Shown here: piece by piece, positions 12,401 to 24,562 of the stretch | Numbering within the stretch: the stretch's first letter is position 1 | Layout: every line of letters starts with the position of its first letter | Assembly (NCBI GenBank): GCA_003640385.1 | Contig: RCAB01000404.1 | Coordinates: 1 to 59,777 of the forward strand | Direction of reading: 5' to 3' | Source of the DNA: Setaria digitata | Taxonomy: Eukaryota > Nematoda > Chromadorea > Rhabditida > Setariidae | Length of the DNA stretch: 59,777 nucleotides | Made by a program: the position numbers and the translations under genes | The notes under the pieces: model-generated | The model's database searches: none | The model's input: the letters and a program-made list of their open reading frames with translations, nothing else | Told to the model about the DNA's origin: nothing

Positions 12401-15098
12401 TTAAACAAAAGTTTTTACAGAGACAGAATCGAATGATTCAAGTGTTCAAGATTTTGACGAGGAAGAGCAACGAGTGGAACGCGTGGAACATATTCGACCT
12501 CGGTATGTGCGGAACACCATCTCACGCAACAAACTGATATTTTATACGTCTGTTCCAAACATCCCTAAATAAATCATCCGTAGAGTTAATGTTTCCGTTT
12601 CCCGTGCTTCGTCTAGTCATTATCGACTTTATACCGAACATCTCACTTTTTCTCTCCATTCTCGATTTTTAATTTCTCATCCTTTACCATCGGCTTTTCA
12701 GATATCTTCCACAAAATATCAACTGGTGGTTGCTAGCCAATGATCAGCTCAAAGGGACTATTTTTGAATGTTTTCGTTTGAGTGAAGTTCTCCATGTGAG
12801 CTGCTTACCGCTACTACTCCTTCATTTCTCACTTTTTGTCAATTTTTTTACTTTTTGTTTTTTCATCTTCGTAGTCCAAAAAAAAAAAAAGCGATTCCCC
12901 TGAATAACGGAGTGAAATTCTCAAAATTTGTTTGTTATCGAGCTCTGTTTCAGAGATTCCCACGGCAATCATATAAATTAGGTGGTGAAACTTTCGTCAC
13001 AGAAGAGCAATTAAAGCAGGTGCAAGAGGTCAGACAACAAATATCCCTTAATTTGACAGAATTACATGATGCATTATGCAGGTAATAACCTTGTAGTTTT
13101 GGAATTTCCAACTCCTTTGATCTTCACAATTTCTATAATATCCCAAATATAATGCGATTATTAAAGACTTATGAATCATCTATACCTCCACATTTCTTTG
13201 CCTGAAGACACTATGGACTCATCCTCTTTGCCTTGCTACATATGCAACAAAATTTGCACCGTATTATTACAGTTTGGACCTGAATGTACTGCCGATAGAG
13301 AAAGTTGATTTGATTGCAAATATTGCACCATCTTCAATGGATGTAATCTATTTGTTGGATTATGAAAGTGTTGATCCTACTGCAGTAGTTGGAGAAAATG
13401 AGCAGTTCTTGTTAAAGGTTAGAGTCCACAGCAGCGGAAGTCAACTAGTCTGATAGAGGGATACATTTCAATTCATTTTCTTTATGCGAACATCTTCATA
13501 CCTGTTGAAGCACACCTAGTTTCTAAAAAGTTGTCCTTATCTCCCTGATTTATTTTCTGATCCCTCGATGCTTCCATCTCACCAAACTGTCCCCCTGTAA
13601 ATTCATTTATATAATTCTAGCTTGCAAAAATCGATCGTATAGAAGAAAAATTGCATGCAATGTCATTTATGGGACATATTAACAGTCGTGTTACAGAGAT
13701 TCTGAAAGTTTGTCGTTTTTTTTGGATTTTGGAATTCTTGTAATAGTTTTAAAGAAACTTTTCCAGTGTACGCCAAGGTGTTATTAGTATTAGAGCATAA
13801 CATCGATCAGATAAACTTTAGCTGTTGGATAGAAGCTAGAAAAAGAATGCGCTTCTTGTATGGTCCACTTATCGTCCTTTTTGCTTTAGTTATGCGATGT
13901 GCTTTATCAGTTTTCTGTTCTTTTTTTTTTTTAGAGTTTTGAAGATCTCACCAATGTTATGAAAGTTCTAAGGAAAAATCGTGGATTTCGTGCTTTGCTG
14001 CGTGTTGTTCTTGTATTTATGAATTTTATCATTGGCGATTTCACGGCCAGGACAATTCGTGGTTTTAGAGCATCAGATCTTACGAAAGTGAATATCACGA
14101 AATACTATGAATTTTTCCCTTTCCCATATTCAGAGTAGATTCTTTAAGTAATCTTAAGAGTACTTTCTTTGTAGTATACTAACATTACAGACTTATCGAT
14201 AAAACCATTTTACAGATTTGTGCGACGGAAGTAAGCAATTCACCAAAAACAACATTAATGAATATTGTAGCATCATCCACTATTTCGGAATTTCCCGAAG
14301 TTTGTATTTTTCGTGATACTCTACCAGCACTGGAGAGAGCTTCACGAGGTTATTTACTAAATTTTGATTAACCATAGCCACTGAAATTCTGCTTGCTTTA
14401 CAGGTTGCTTACGCTATATGTAATCAAGCAATCTGATATATCAGTTTTTGTAAAAGCATTTGAGACTATATTCCTTATAAGCTACTTTTCTCCCCATCGT
14501 TAATTTTAGACGGTACTGGAACGATTTTTTCTAGGAATATGTAAACATATGAGGACTTTTAAATTTATAAAGTTAAAAAATATCACTGCGCGAACCGAAG
14601 TGGTTAAAGATGCGATGCATTTTTTTAAAAAGAATTGATATTGTTTCAACCTAAAAATCATTTTTGGTTTTGTGATCAGTGAACTTCCAAGAATTATCTG
14701 CGACAGTACGACGCCTCGAGCGGGACTATTTGCGCTTTGATCGTGAAGCAAGTCGTCTGGAGGATAAGGAACAGATGGCAGGCTACAGAGAAGCAATCAG
14801 AAGTAAAGTGATGGAAGTTAAGGACAGTTATCGTGAGTGCAAGGTTCGTTTTTTTTCCTCTTTTTTTTTTAGGATTCCTTTTTTTTTGATTTAAAGTAAA
14901 GGAATTAAAATGTAATATGAATTTCAGAGCGGTCTGTGTAAAACGATGCGTTTCTTTGGTGAATTAGTGGATGATGATATTGGTCCTGAAATTCCTGAAA
15001 CATTTTTCGCTAGCATCGCTACTTTCTATCGCCAACTTCAGAGGGCGTGGATCGATGTGCATCTACAAGGAATCCCAACAGCTAGAACTGTTGAATGA
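8907..15098 (+). CDS. fozi-1: FOZI-1-like protein: double C2H2 zinc finger fused to divergent FH2 domain
   Basis: Fifteen exons join in phase to 836 aa: 8907-9464, 10184-10369, 10812-11021, 11173-11291, 11382-11445, 11973-12189, 12421-12502, 12702-12795, 12954-13081, 13273-13417, 13621-13707, 13935-14087, 14216-14348, 14680-14843, 14928-15098. Residues 143-175 are Gln-rich. Fingers lie at about 195-245 (C195, C198, H210, H215; C223, C226, H240, H245). A low-complexity linker follows, then an FH2-like domain from about 480 (NINWWLLANDQLKGTIFECF) to the end. In C. elegans FOZI-1, the known protein with this layout, acts as a nuclear regulator of mesoderm and neuron fate, and its FH2 is described as atypical for actin assembly. 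Here the usual FH2 GNxLNxG motif is degraded (VFMNFIIGDF), so an actin role is unlikely (inference). The start is the first ATG of the exon 1 frame; other starts are possible. Confidence 0.9.
9339..9440 (+). repeat. CAG/CAA repeat inside fozi-1-like exon 1
   Basis: Mixed CAG, CAA and CGG/CGA triplets encode a Gln tract broken by a short His cluster. The antisense reads as poly-Leu and produces a false minus-strand frame. Repeat length may vary between individuals. Confidence 0.85.
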
Positions 15099-17820
15099 AA
15101 TACATCAATTTTTTTTTTTTTTGAGTGAGATCATGTATCTTTACCGAATCACAGAATGCCTGTTTTTGCACAACAAAATACAACACTAGTTCGATAAACA
15201 TGGTTGAAATTAAATTCTGATAAGTTATCTCCAGACGCACTGTTATAATCAGGAATGACTATTTTGCATATTTTTTTATTGGTCAATGCAGATTTTTCCT
15301 TTTTTTTAAGCATGAATTTCACTGCAACATGGCTTCACTTCCAAAGCAATCACTGGCTTACATTCCAGTCCCCAATATTAAGATATGTAAACCATTTTCA
15401 TCGAATTTATCATTTTATTTCCTCTTCCTGTATTGTTATTATTAAATATTTTTTCTACTCATACCTCAGAGAAGAATAGTGAAAAGAAGTGTTAGGTTCC
15501 ATCATTTTGCATATCGTTAATCATAACAGTTGATAATATTCAAATCACGTACACATATTGTTTAAACTAATTTTATTGGTGAGTCTCAGCTTGCACTTAA
15601 TAGAACATTCTTTCCATGTACATGTACTAAATGAATAAGTTTATAACTAACAGTTCACTGCTTTTAGTGCAAGAGCTGACCTGCTATTATGTTAAAGTTA
15701 TCTTACTTTTTGGTTGCGTCCCTTGCGCTGTGAAATTCAAATTGCAACTGTTTATCGCTCACTTTGTGTTTTCATAATCAAATCAGTCCCTTATTTTTTT
15801 ATTTTTTGTTTACATTCCTGTCTATTTTGATGGGTTTCACACATAAACAATAGTATTTCAACGTTTTAAATCTTTCATTTTTCAAAGAGATTATATTTAA
15901 AACTTTCTTGCATGTGCATTTTTTTTCCTCTTGAAAGCATATAATTGACCAGTTTATTTTTTGCATCACTCAATTCACAAAGGGGGTGAAGTTTCTTTAT
16001 CGACCAAATTATCTAATTACGGTAGATGCATCAACATCGATTCATATCAACTAAATAACATGTCATCTAGAGTAAAATATTAATCCCCTGTATCAAACAA
16101 CTGGATATGTGTTAATTGACACTAATTATTGCTAATTGGCATTGAGACACATCCACTTAATAATTTACAAGTTGAAACTAATGGGAGGAGTCACAATGGA
16201 AAGGTCGGAGGTTGGGGGATGGTGTAAAGTCAGATCTGAAGGCGAAGTCAGTCATTGTGTTTGTTCAAAAGGTTACCGATCTGTTGACTGGGACGTCCGG
16301 AGTGACACTACCGAAACTCTCAGTGTTTCTGGCTGTTGATGATTCGAATGAGGAATACTGATGGGTATGCTCGAATCATCCGAGAGATACGGTGGTGTCG
16401 TTTCAATAGACTGACTTTCTTTTCTACCTGACCTCTGACCAGTTTTCATGGACTTTTCACAGTCATCATAAGCCCAATTTTCTTTCATTTAATTTTTGGC
16501 GATTACCATAAGGCAACTTTCTCTTACTTAATTTTTAATAATCATCAGGAGGCCAATTTTCGTTTATTTAACTTTTAACAAATCAAACTTTCATTTGATC
16601 ATCGTGAATTCAATTTCTTTCACTAGCTTCTGTCAGCTTCTTTATTGCCGTGATATTTTTTTTACGTTCTTTTTAAACTAATTTTTACAAATCCAAAAGG
16701 AGAAGTTTGCTGAAATAGTACGCAATGAACTTTAATGGAAACTGAGCTGAAAGTCTTGCAACTTAATTAGTCTCATTAGGATCATTGAGACAATCCTAAT
16801 AGCGGAATAACGTGAATGCATTATGCGTTCGACGTGTAACATGCTGAAATCAAAGAGAGAATCATTGGGAGAGACTGATTGTCTTTCTCAAGGAAATGAA
16901 GGAGCTTCAGAATAATATTCCCGGACCAAAATGGAACTTAGAAGCACATCAGGAACTAACGATCTCACTAAACCGAAATCTCTCCAGAATTAGACTGATT
17001 ATATAAGAAGCAAAGGGATCTAGGAGGTTTGAGGTATGGAAATGCACGAATATGAAGCAATATGAAGCACCTAATTTAAACTTTCCATACGGTTATTTTG
17101 TTCTCGTCCTTTTTTTTAGCTATATGCAAGACTTTTTGGTCGAAACAAAGTAGAAAAAAGTTCATTGCAATCCATCGATTTAAAAGTTCTTTATGTCTAA
17201 AATCTTTGTTCTGAACAAATCTCTTTGTCATCTACTGAACCGAAATTAATTAAATAAAATTTCATCTTTTACTTATTTTCGAATTATATTTCACTATAAT
17301 TGATCGTTTTTGAATAGCTGCCAAAAATCTGATTGTTTTATGCATACAATTAGATTAAATTACCGAAAATATTCACTGCTAAATTAAGTTAGATTCATCT
17401 CTAATCAAGTACCCATAAGCAATTCAAAAACATTTTTTATAAGACCGATTTTAACATTTATAGTGCTGAACCTCTCCATTCTTCTCAACTTTTTTGTTGC
17501 AATTAACATTCTTAATATTATACTTAAACATGTTTAGTGACATATATTATGGTAAAGTCTTGCATCCTTTTCTCTTCTTGGGATAATGGGGACTTTGTGC
17601 GGTTAATGTGTAATATCACTGCAATTAGATCAAACTTTTGAAATAATCAGTTTAGACTTTTTTAAAATTTTTTTCTGTGCTATTAAAAACAACTTTTACT
17701 CGGTGTGATTTCGTTCTTGAATTAATTGTAGGAACAACGCCTGACCAATCTGTGTTTAGTGCCGGGTAAAGTACAAGAAACTGTCGCAACAAAATCTCGA
17801 AAGTCTTAAAGGATTCTCCA
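15099..17820. other. Intergenic region between fozi-1-like gene and its paralogue
   Basis: It holds the 3' UTR of the fozi-1-like gene and the upstream region of the paralogue. Only the weak minus-strand candidate at 16178-16488 is worth naming. Otherwise it is AT-rich sequence with no ORF I can support. Confidence 0.5.
16178..16488 (-). CDS. Candidate two-exon small gene, 89 aa
   Basis: An ATG at 16488 opens 70 codons plus two bases to a GTAACC donor (exon 16277-16488). A CTTCAG acceptor restores the frame at 16235 and a TAG closes it at 16178. The peptide is hydrophilic and Ser/Pro-rich (ESQSIETTPPYLSDDSS), with no signal peptide or membrane segment. The intron would be only 41 nt, short even for nematodes, and the other resolved introns here are mostly longer. 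It could equally be an unprocessed chance frame. I recognise no family. Confidence 0.22.
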
Positions 17821-19174
17821 ATGGAATCTGTTTCGAAGCCACCACATTTTTCTTCTGCAATAGCTAAACTTATTGCCAATTTGCATCGAGAATTTCAATT
17901 TCCTGGTTCTCTAAGTTTCCCCAACATGACAGTTGACCAGATTATCTTCTTATGTCCAAAATTTTTGGACATGGTTTTGCTGAAGCAGTGGGAACAGCTT
18001 GAGCAAGTTAGGAAATTAATTGCAGAGCAACAAGTACAGGGAGAGAACCTAAAACAACTGATAATGTTATGTCAACTGATAGCATTAGACCAACAGAATA
18101 AAGTGATTGGGCAACCAATAAATCAGCAGCATCAGCAGCTACGACTGATATTAGCGCAACAGGAAATAAGCCGCCAACAATCAGTCAATCAACAACTAGA
18201 AGTGATGAAACAATTAGAACTGTTAAGACAACAACAAGTAAAAAAGCATTTAGAACTAATGCAAAGAATGAACAATCATCAACAACAACGAGATGTTGTA
18301 GAAGACATTTCTGACAAGTTCCAAGTAAGTGAATTTTTCGAATTTAAGCTAAGTTCATTTCTCATTTAAGTTAGATTTACAAAAAAGTAAGGACCAGTAT
18401 ATTGCTGTAGATCTGTCTTGTTTATGAGTTTGCTGAGTTTTAAGAAGTTCTAGATTTGCAAATTGTGCAAACAAAGTGTTCACCGTTCGAAGTTACCATG
18501 TCACGTGAGAATGAAACACTTGAACATGCCGTTGTTCTTTTGTACGAAGTGCGAAAAAAGCTCAAGCTACTCGAAGAATAATATAAAAACTCATATGCTG
18601 AGGACACACAAGATAAATAACGTATGCTAATTAGCAGCTTCTGTTTTCTCACATATCTCAGAAGAATTATTTGATATTTAATGTTAAAGTGAACTTTGCT
18701 TCCTTCCAAGCAGTAGCATTTAAAGCTCCTTCTAACAGCGCTAATTACATTCTTCCACTTTATGATTACTTGTGCTAATATGCAACAAAACTTTGGTTAA
18801 AAAAAAAGGAAATAATTGTTTCATAGGAAGAGCCAGTCGATGTATCAGAAACTTTCGCCATGAAAGTGGAACTGCTGATGAGGCAATGTTTTCCGGACAT
18901 CAAAAGTCGAAAATCATCAAATCGTACAGACCGAAACGTCGAAGTACCAACTAATGATAATGATGGAAATGAAGTAAAGGTCCTCTTAAATAGTATCATA
19001 TTGGATGAGATGGAAATATAGATTGAAGTTACAGTCATTTTTTGGAAACATGAATTATTTTAGATGCGAAATATTCAGAATCTTCCAAACAACGATTTGG
19101 TGCAGGAAGGACTTGAGCAAAATCATCAAAGAACCAGTAGCGCTGAAGTGGAAGACGAAAATAAAGAAAATTAA
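17821..19174 (+). CDS. Tandem FOZI-1 zinc-finger paralogue lacking FH2
   Basis: Four exons (17821-18324, 18454-18621, 18827-18973, 19064-19174) join in phase to 309 aa. Residues 1-168 are Gln/Leu-rich and probably coiled coil (WEQLEQVRKLIAEQQ). The finger pair at 170-220 (C170, C173, H185, H190; C198, C201, H215, H220) has the same spacing as the upstream gene and matches it at about 29 of 51 positions, including SSSYSKNN. The next exon again begins EEP and shares an E-x-LM-x2-CFP motif. Finger-exon borders are in the same phase in both genes, so I infer tandem duplication. The protein ends with an acidic tail, and no FH2 follows before the next gene. Role: probably a DNA-binding regulator that may compete or pair with the long form (inference). 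Confidence 0.82.
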
Positions 19175-19880
19175 AACTTTAAAAATGGAGAAGATAAAAA
19201 AAGGAGGTGTATAGCCATACTTGCGAATCTTATCTGTGGAATCTATTATTCAGTATTTCCTACAAATAAATGACATAAATATTGAATTTTTTCTACCATT
19301 GTTTTTAACTTTCGAAATTTAAAATGGCTTGTTAATTGGTTAATTGTAGTATTTTCAAAAAACAATGTTTCATATGGGAGTTAATCTTTATCATCTTTCT
19401 ATACTTTTATCATTTCTTATATATCATCTTCTAGGATTTTCTTTAGAATGAATAGTCATATCTTTTTTCTCACTCCTTCATTTATTATTTAAAACAAAAT
19501 TAATAATATGGTTCACTCTTTGTTTTTCACTTTGGCACTTCATTGAAATAACTCTTATGGAATTAAATCATGCAGAAAGATGCATGACACGTACAACTGA
19601 TTGATCTATCTTCTCTTTAATCAATCAACAAAGTCATCCGCTTAACTTAATTAATACCTGTAATTCAACTGAAAGCGGACTTTCATATTGAAATTCAATA
19701 TATTTTATATTTTGAACTAAATTGTTTCCAATTAAAACCTCTTCCTGTCAGCCATATTATCACTAAGCATAGAATTAATTAGCTTAGCTTCATCTATTTA
19801 ACTTCTAACTCTTCAGTTTCAGAGTTACTTCTCTGATTCAGTTGAATCATTATCAGGAGTATTGTTGTTTCATTTCATGT

Positions 19881-19909
19881 AATTAAAATTCTTTAATAGA
19901 ATTTTAATT
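19881..19909. repeat. Perfect 12-bp inverted repeat
   Basis: AATTAAAATTCT at 19881-19892 and its reverse complement at 19898-19909 are separated by 5 bases and could form a hairpin. It lies about 700 bases past the stop of the paralogue. Chance is a fair explanation in AT-rich DNA. Confidence 0.6.
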
Positions 19910-20144
19910 CTCTTTTTGAATATAACTTTTTTAATTTCTTTTTCTATTTAATTTCTATAATTATTTCATAATATTGTATTGTTTCCCCTTGATTAGCAAT
20001 TTTGAATAAACTGTTGATTTGTGAGGAAAGGAAAGTATAACAATTTACATATGCTCTATGAAAGTTATCCAAGCATAAGGGATTTGTAGTAGGCTAATTA
20101 AATTTCTTTAGAGTTTGACTCTCGCATTACTTGTGTGATGCTTG

Positions 20145-20147
<3 letters not shown>

Positions 20148-20173
<26 letters not shown>
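20148..20173 (+). repeat. Poly(A) run, 26 bases
   Basis: An uninterrupted A run. It could be the tail of an old retroposed copy, but no recognisable element lies upstream. Confidence 0.8.
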
Positions 20174-20175
<2 letters not shown>

Positions 20176-23100
20176 AGTGGTCTTCCAATGAGAGGAATAG
20201 CTGGTCAATAGATGTGAGCCCTAGTGGCCTAGTGGATATTGGCCATCACAATTCAAGCATTTTAATCATTTCTTTTTCTCAGCTATTTCAGTTTTCAGTA
20301 GTTGTCACTCTGTTGAATGTTTTTTCATGCTGTTTTTATTTTGTCAAAATTATTAAATTTCTTCACTTACTAAATTTTAACAGAAATTTTTCAAACTTTA
20401 AAATTTTGCTCTAATCAATTAGCTTCTATTGTATGCCGACGAAAAAAATTGAAAAGAACAGGCGTATAATTGTTGTTTCCAGAAAGACTTACTTGCGGAA
20501 TATGACTAGCCGGAATTCCGTAACTGACTGGATGATTTTGACAGAATTGTCAAAGTGCAATGAAATGACAGTATTTTTCCGCCTGAATTGAAAATATGGC
20601 AAAATATTATTATCGCCATTTTGTTTCTATACTACTTCAAGACTTCGTTGTCAACGAAATTTATGGCTAGGCTGATAATGTCATTCCTGTCCTGCACTAA
20701 TCCAAAGTCTATGAAAACAACAAAGCTTTTTAATGCTCAATAAAATGGTAATGTCTGGCCATAACTCTAATCTTTTTCACTCTCCATTTCTTCCCGTTCT
20801 CGTTCGATTAGTTCGCATTATTAGAAATTAGTTTCTTTTAATTGCATTTTTTTTTCATCTAATGAAAAAAAAATTTGCTGAGCTTTTTAAACAGTCAATT
20901 CTTATTGTAATTATTTGGACAATGAATACAGTGAATGGGTCGATCTCGTATGTGTGATCTTGCAACTTAGAAGTTTTTCAAATAATAGTTTTTAAAATTT
21001 TTTTTTTGAAAAGGAAACTCTCAAAGCTTGATAAGATTTTTTCTACTGAAAAGGAAGTAAATTGTTCAGTTTCCAAGTACAAATCTTTTTCTTGATAGAT
21101 TTAAATAAGCGAGAAAAGAAAGTGTTAACTTTTAGTACAAGTTATTTAACAAATTTATCAAACTACTATAGTATTAAGAAATGAGAAAGAAGAGACATTC
21201 TGATAGATTTGTTAAGGCTCTTCTCGAGAATTAGAGCTAAAGGAGTAGTATGTACAACTAAAGCAATTTCCTTTAATTAATGATCATTTAAATCAATACT
21301 TAATAGTTTCACGAGGTTATGTAGGCTTCTCGATGATTGAAATTTGGATATTGAGATGAAACGAAAGTTCTGTTTGATTTAAAAGAAAGAGAAAAAAACT
21401 AATCTTAAAGCATTTGTATAGATGTTAAGGAAAAAAGAGGTTTGGTAATTTTTTGCCATAATTCTTTCACTTCTTCGCACATTGCATCGTTGTTCAACAG
21501 GCCAGAATCAGTTCTTATAATTCACATAAAAGTTTCATCTAGTTAGTCTGTAAAAGTCACATTTGCAGTTCCGAATATAGTTTAGGAAATTAGTTTTTTG
21601 ATTAAATTTCTTTGAAAAATGCTGCTTCGCATTTCAATCCTTTTTTTAATGCAGATTCGATGAAGACAGATGAGGAAAATCAAGAGAATTAAGTTTGGTC
21701 ATTTTCAGGTAAGATGAAGCAGTACAACTGGCTTCAAAAGCTGTAAATTTTGTTTCCACTTCAGTTATAATAAATTCAATAGAATAATACTAATAAGCAA
21801 CAGATAATTAGGGTCAAATATTCCTTTATCGCTTTTCAAAGCACTAATTTCAATTATTTTCTACTAGGATGACAAACAGTGATGAATAAAATAAATGGGA
21901 AAATAATTTCAACAAATCAATAGAAAAAAATTAACTTTTATGACTCATTTCTTTGCTTGGCCAACCGAATTCCTTTCACTCATTTTCTCCTCCAGTAGGT
22001 GGAAGTAAACTTCCATTCTTATCTTTTCAGCCTAATCTGTCATGCTAGAAATTTATTTACTAATCAATATGTTGAGAGAGCTTAACAGCTTAACACCTGA
22101 GCGACAGGACAATTAATTAAGCAATTTATTGGCTTAAAATTCTCCTCCTTTCTAGAAATACGTCACTTTTTGCACTGCCTAACAACAGGCCTGCCAATCG
22201 ATTTGTTGTCCCAGAAGAAGGTAGCGGGTAGTGCAGTCCTGGATAACCTTTCATTAAAGTGACGACTATTTCTTGAAAACATTATTTTTGATGCTTTTTT
22301 TCTCTTGAGAAATAAAAGGAGTAAAAAGAAAAAGAAACTTTTTTCGCGAAGAAAATTATCACTGATAAGTTATCATTGATGATTTTCTCTTCTCCCCAAG
22401 AGAAACAAGTATCAAGAAGATGTATGTATGTCATCAGAATGCTCGAATGTCATATGTTTATCAGTATTGCCTTTCGATTCTTCTGATCTAAGCTTATCTT
22501 TTAAATGAAAAAAATTGATCATTTATTAAATAATTACGCATTTTATTCTTCCATTGGTATGTCTTTATCAAATGTCCATGTTTCTGTGCACAATTCATTC
22601 AATACTTCCATTTCTATTACTAATTGGAAGAGGAAAATTCTCTTTTCTACTTGAAACTCACCAAAAATAAAAAAAAAAAAGATTTTTATTGATTTTCATG
22701 CTTAAAATTTAATCGAAGTATTAGATTAAAGGCAAAATTTGTTCCTTCTGAAGCCACTTTTTTACTTTTCATGTACTAGTTTTTTATGAATTCAATATTA
22801 AGCAGTTGGATTCAGTAAGAGCGAATAGGTTTTAAATTAAAAATGACAAAATTGAAGGCTAATACTTCATTCTCCAATTTATTCTGTTACATTTTCTAAA
22901 TTTACGAAGAAGACGTGAAAAAATTACTGCAATTCAAAAAGTTTACTTCGTCCAGCGGGTAAGAATGAAAAAAAATCTTTCATCATTTTTCTTATTTTCA
23001 TTTCATTTACTTAGCCTGTTAAACTGATAACACTTAGTGCATTTATTTTATCTATTAATGTTTCCTTTAAATCTCAATTTTTTTTGAAGTCCATGCAAAC

Positions 23101-23448
23101 TATTTGGTCTGGAAAGCATTGCACTGAGGAATTCTCATATTAGATAAAAATTGTCTATCAGTAAATTGTTGTTGCATTTATACTTGGCTCACTATTCTGC
23201 TAATTTATTGACCAATTTCGCAGCAAACATTTCATTTATGGGAAATTATTTTGCATATATTTTTTATTACTCAATCACTTAAGTCATTAAAAAAGGGAGA
23301 AATCTGTTAATAAGTGAACCAATCTTATTTTTGCTTCCCAAATTTTTGTTTTCTTAAAAATTGGGACATTTGATAAAATATCGAATTTTTTTTTTTTTTA
23401 ATTGTGAATTTCTGATAAAATCCAGAATCTTTATCGTCCTTTTCAACC

Positions 23449-23474
23449 ATATATATATATATATATATATATAT
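23449..23474. repeat. (AT)n microsatellite
   Basis: Thirteen AT units in a row. Confidence 0.9.
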
Positions 23475-24562
23475 CTTTCTTAACATATGTGTCTAACAGA
23501 AAATTGCTCTCGCAAAATTGTCGAAAAAAAATGCTCATATTAAGTTAATTATTCCATTCATTTATATTCGATATAGCTATGACATTTCGGAAGTGGAAGA
23601 AGTCCTGCTTATTTTTCCAGATATTTCGTAATTCCATTATATTTCATAGAAGAATTCTTTTTCTTAGACTTTATTTTATTATTAACTTCATGAGAATTGC
23701 TTTCATTTAATGAGATGAGCGAATTCAATCAAAAAAAGGAAAATTATATATCTTTATAAAAGCATAATATGTTACTCTCTTCCTTATTGAACTCCTTCAT
23801 TTTAAGATAATAAATAAATGATTATCCAGTTTTATTATAACGTCACTTAATATCTGGGAATTTTAAAGTTCAGCTCAACTGAAGGTAATTTTTGCGTAGC
23901 TGTGTGTTTGAATTAAACTGAAGGAAAAGAAGTACAAGGAAGGAGCAGATATTTTATTGGATGGAATTAAAATAAAACCATAAACAGTATAAAGCCAAAA
24001 AATATCATTCTATCGTCTTTGCATTCCTTACCTGAAATTTCGAGTTACTTCAAGTCACACAATCAGTTCATTTGGCATAAATCTTTTAATTTTCCACTCT
24101 GATCCTGGTTATTTTCTCCATCGGAAAAGAAAGAAATAACGACTTACTGCGACATATTAAATGGATGATAACGGTGATAAATCGTTCATAAATATTTGGA
24201 TAAAATTTGATAATCAGTTATATTTCAGCATTGGTTCAAAAACTGAAGAACACTTTTACTCTTAAGAAATTGAAAAATCTATGCAAGAAGTTGTGGGATG
24301 ATAAATATTTGGTAATAAAAGATTTTTTTCATGCACAGGTAACAGTTTATTATTGATAGGGAACAAAATCCCTTAATTAACCATTATATTCGAAATACCT
24401 TTTATCGATTTTTGACAATTAATTTTGGATTTCATGTTATATTTCTGGATTGCTTCTCGATGCATGATTTTTATTTCAAAATAATTAACTAATAAAAACT
24501 TAGCCACTTCCGTTTCTTTTTGCGAGCTTCAAATCAGTTTTTTGCATGTTCTGAAGGGAAGA

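Larger units (their letters stand above)
19175..24562. other. Large intergenic region
   Basis: About 5.4 kb of very AT-rich sequence with only short random frames. It holds a 26-base A run at 20148-20173, an inverted repeat at 19881-19909 and an (AT)n tract at 23449-23474. It may contain 5' non-coding exons or the promoter of the TBC gene; I see no specific signal. Confidence 0.5.

Noticed and set aside
12901..12953. Upstream extension of the FH2 exon as an open frame
   Set aside because: The joined frame requires entry at 12954 after TTTCAG; the extension reads intron sequence.
20200..20260. tRNA-like A box (TGGCCTAGTGG) near a poly(A) run, suggestive of a SINE
   Set aside because: No B box or cloverleaf follows, and the A run lies on the wrong side for a simple SINE tail.
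20142..20414. Lys-rich 90-aa frame
   Set aside because: The start is a poly(A) run and the rest is Phe/Leu-rich random sequence.
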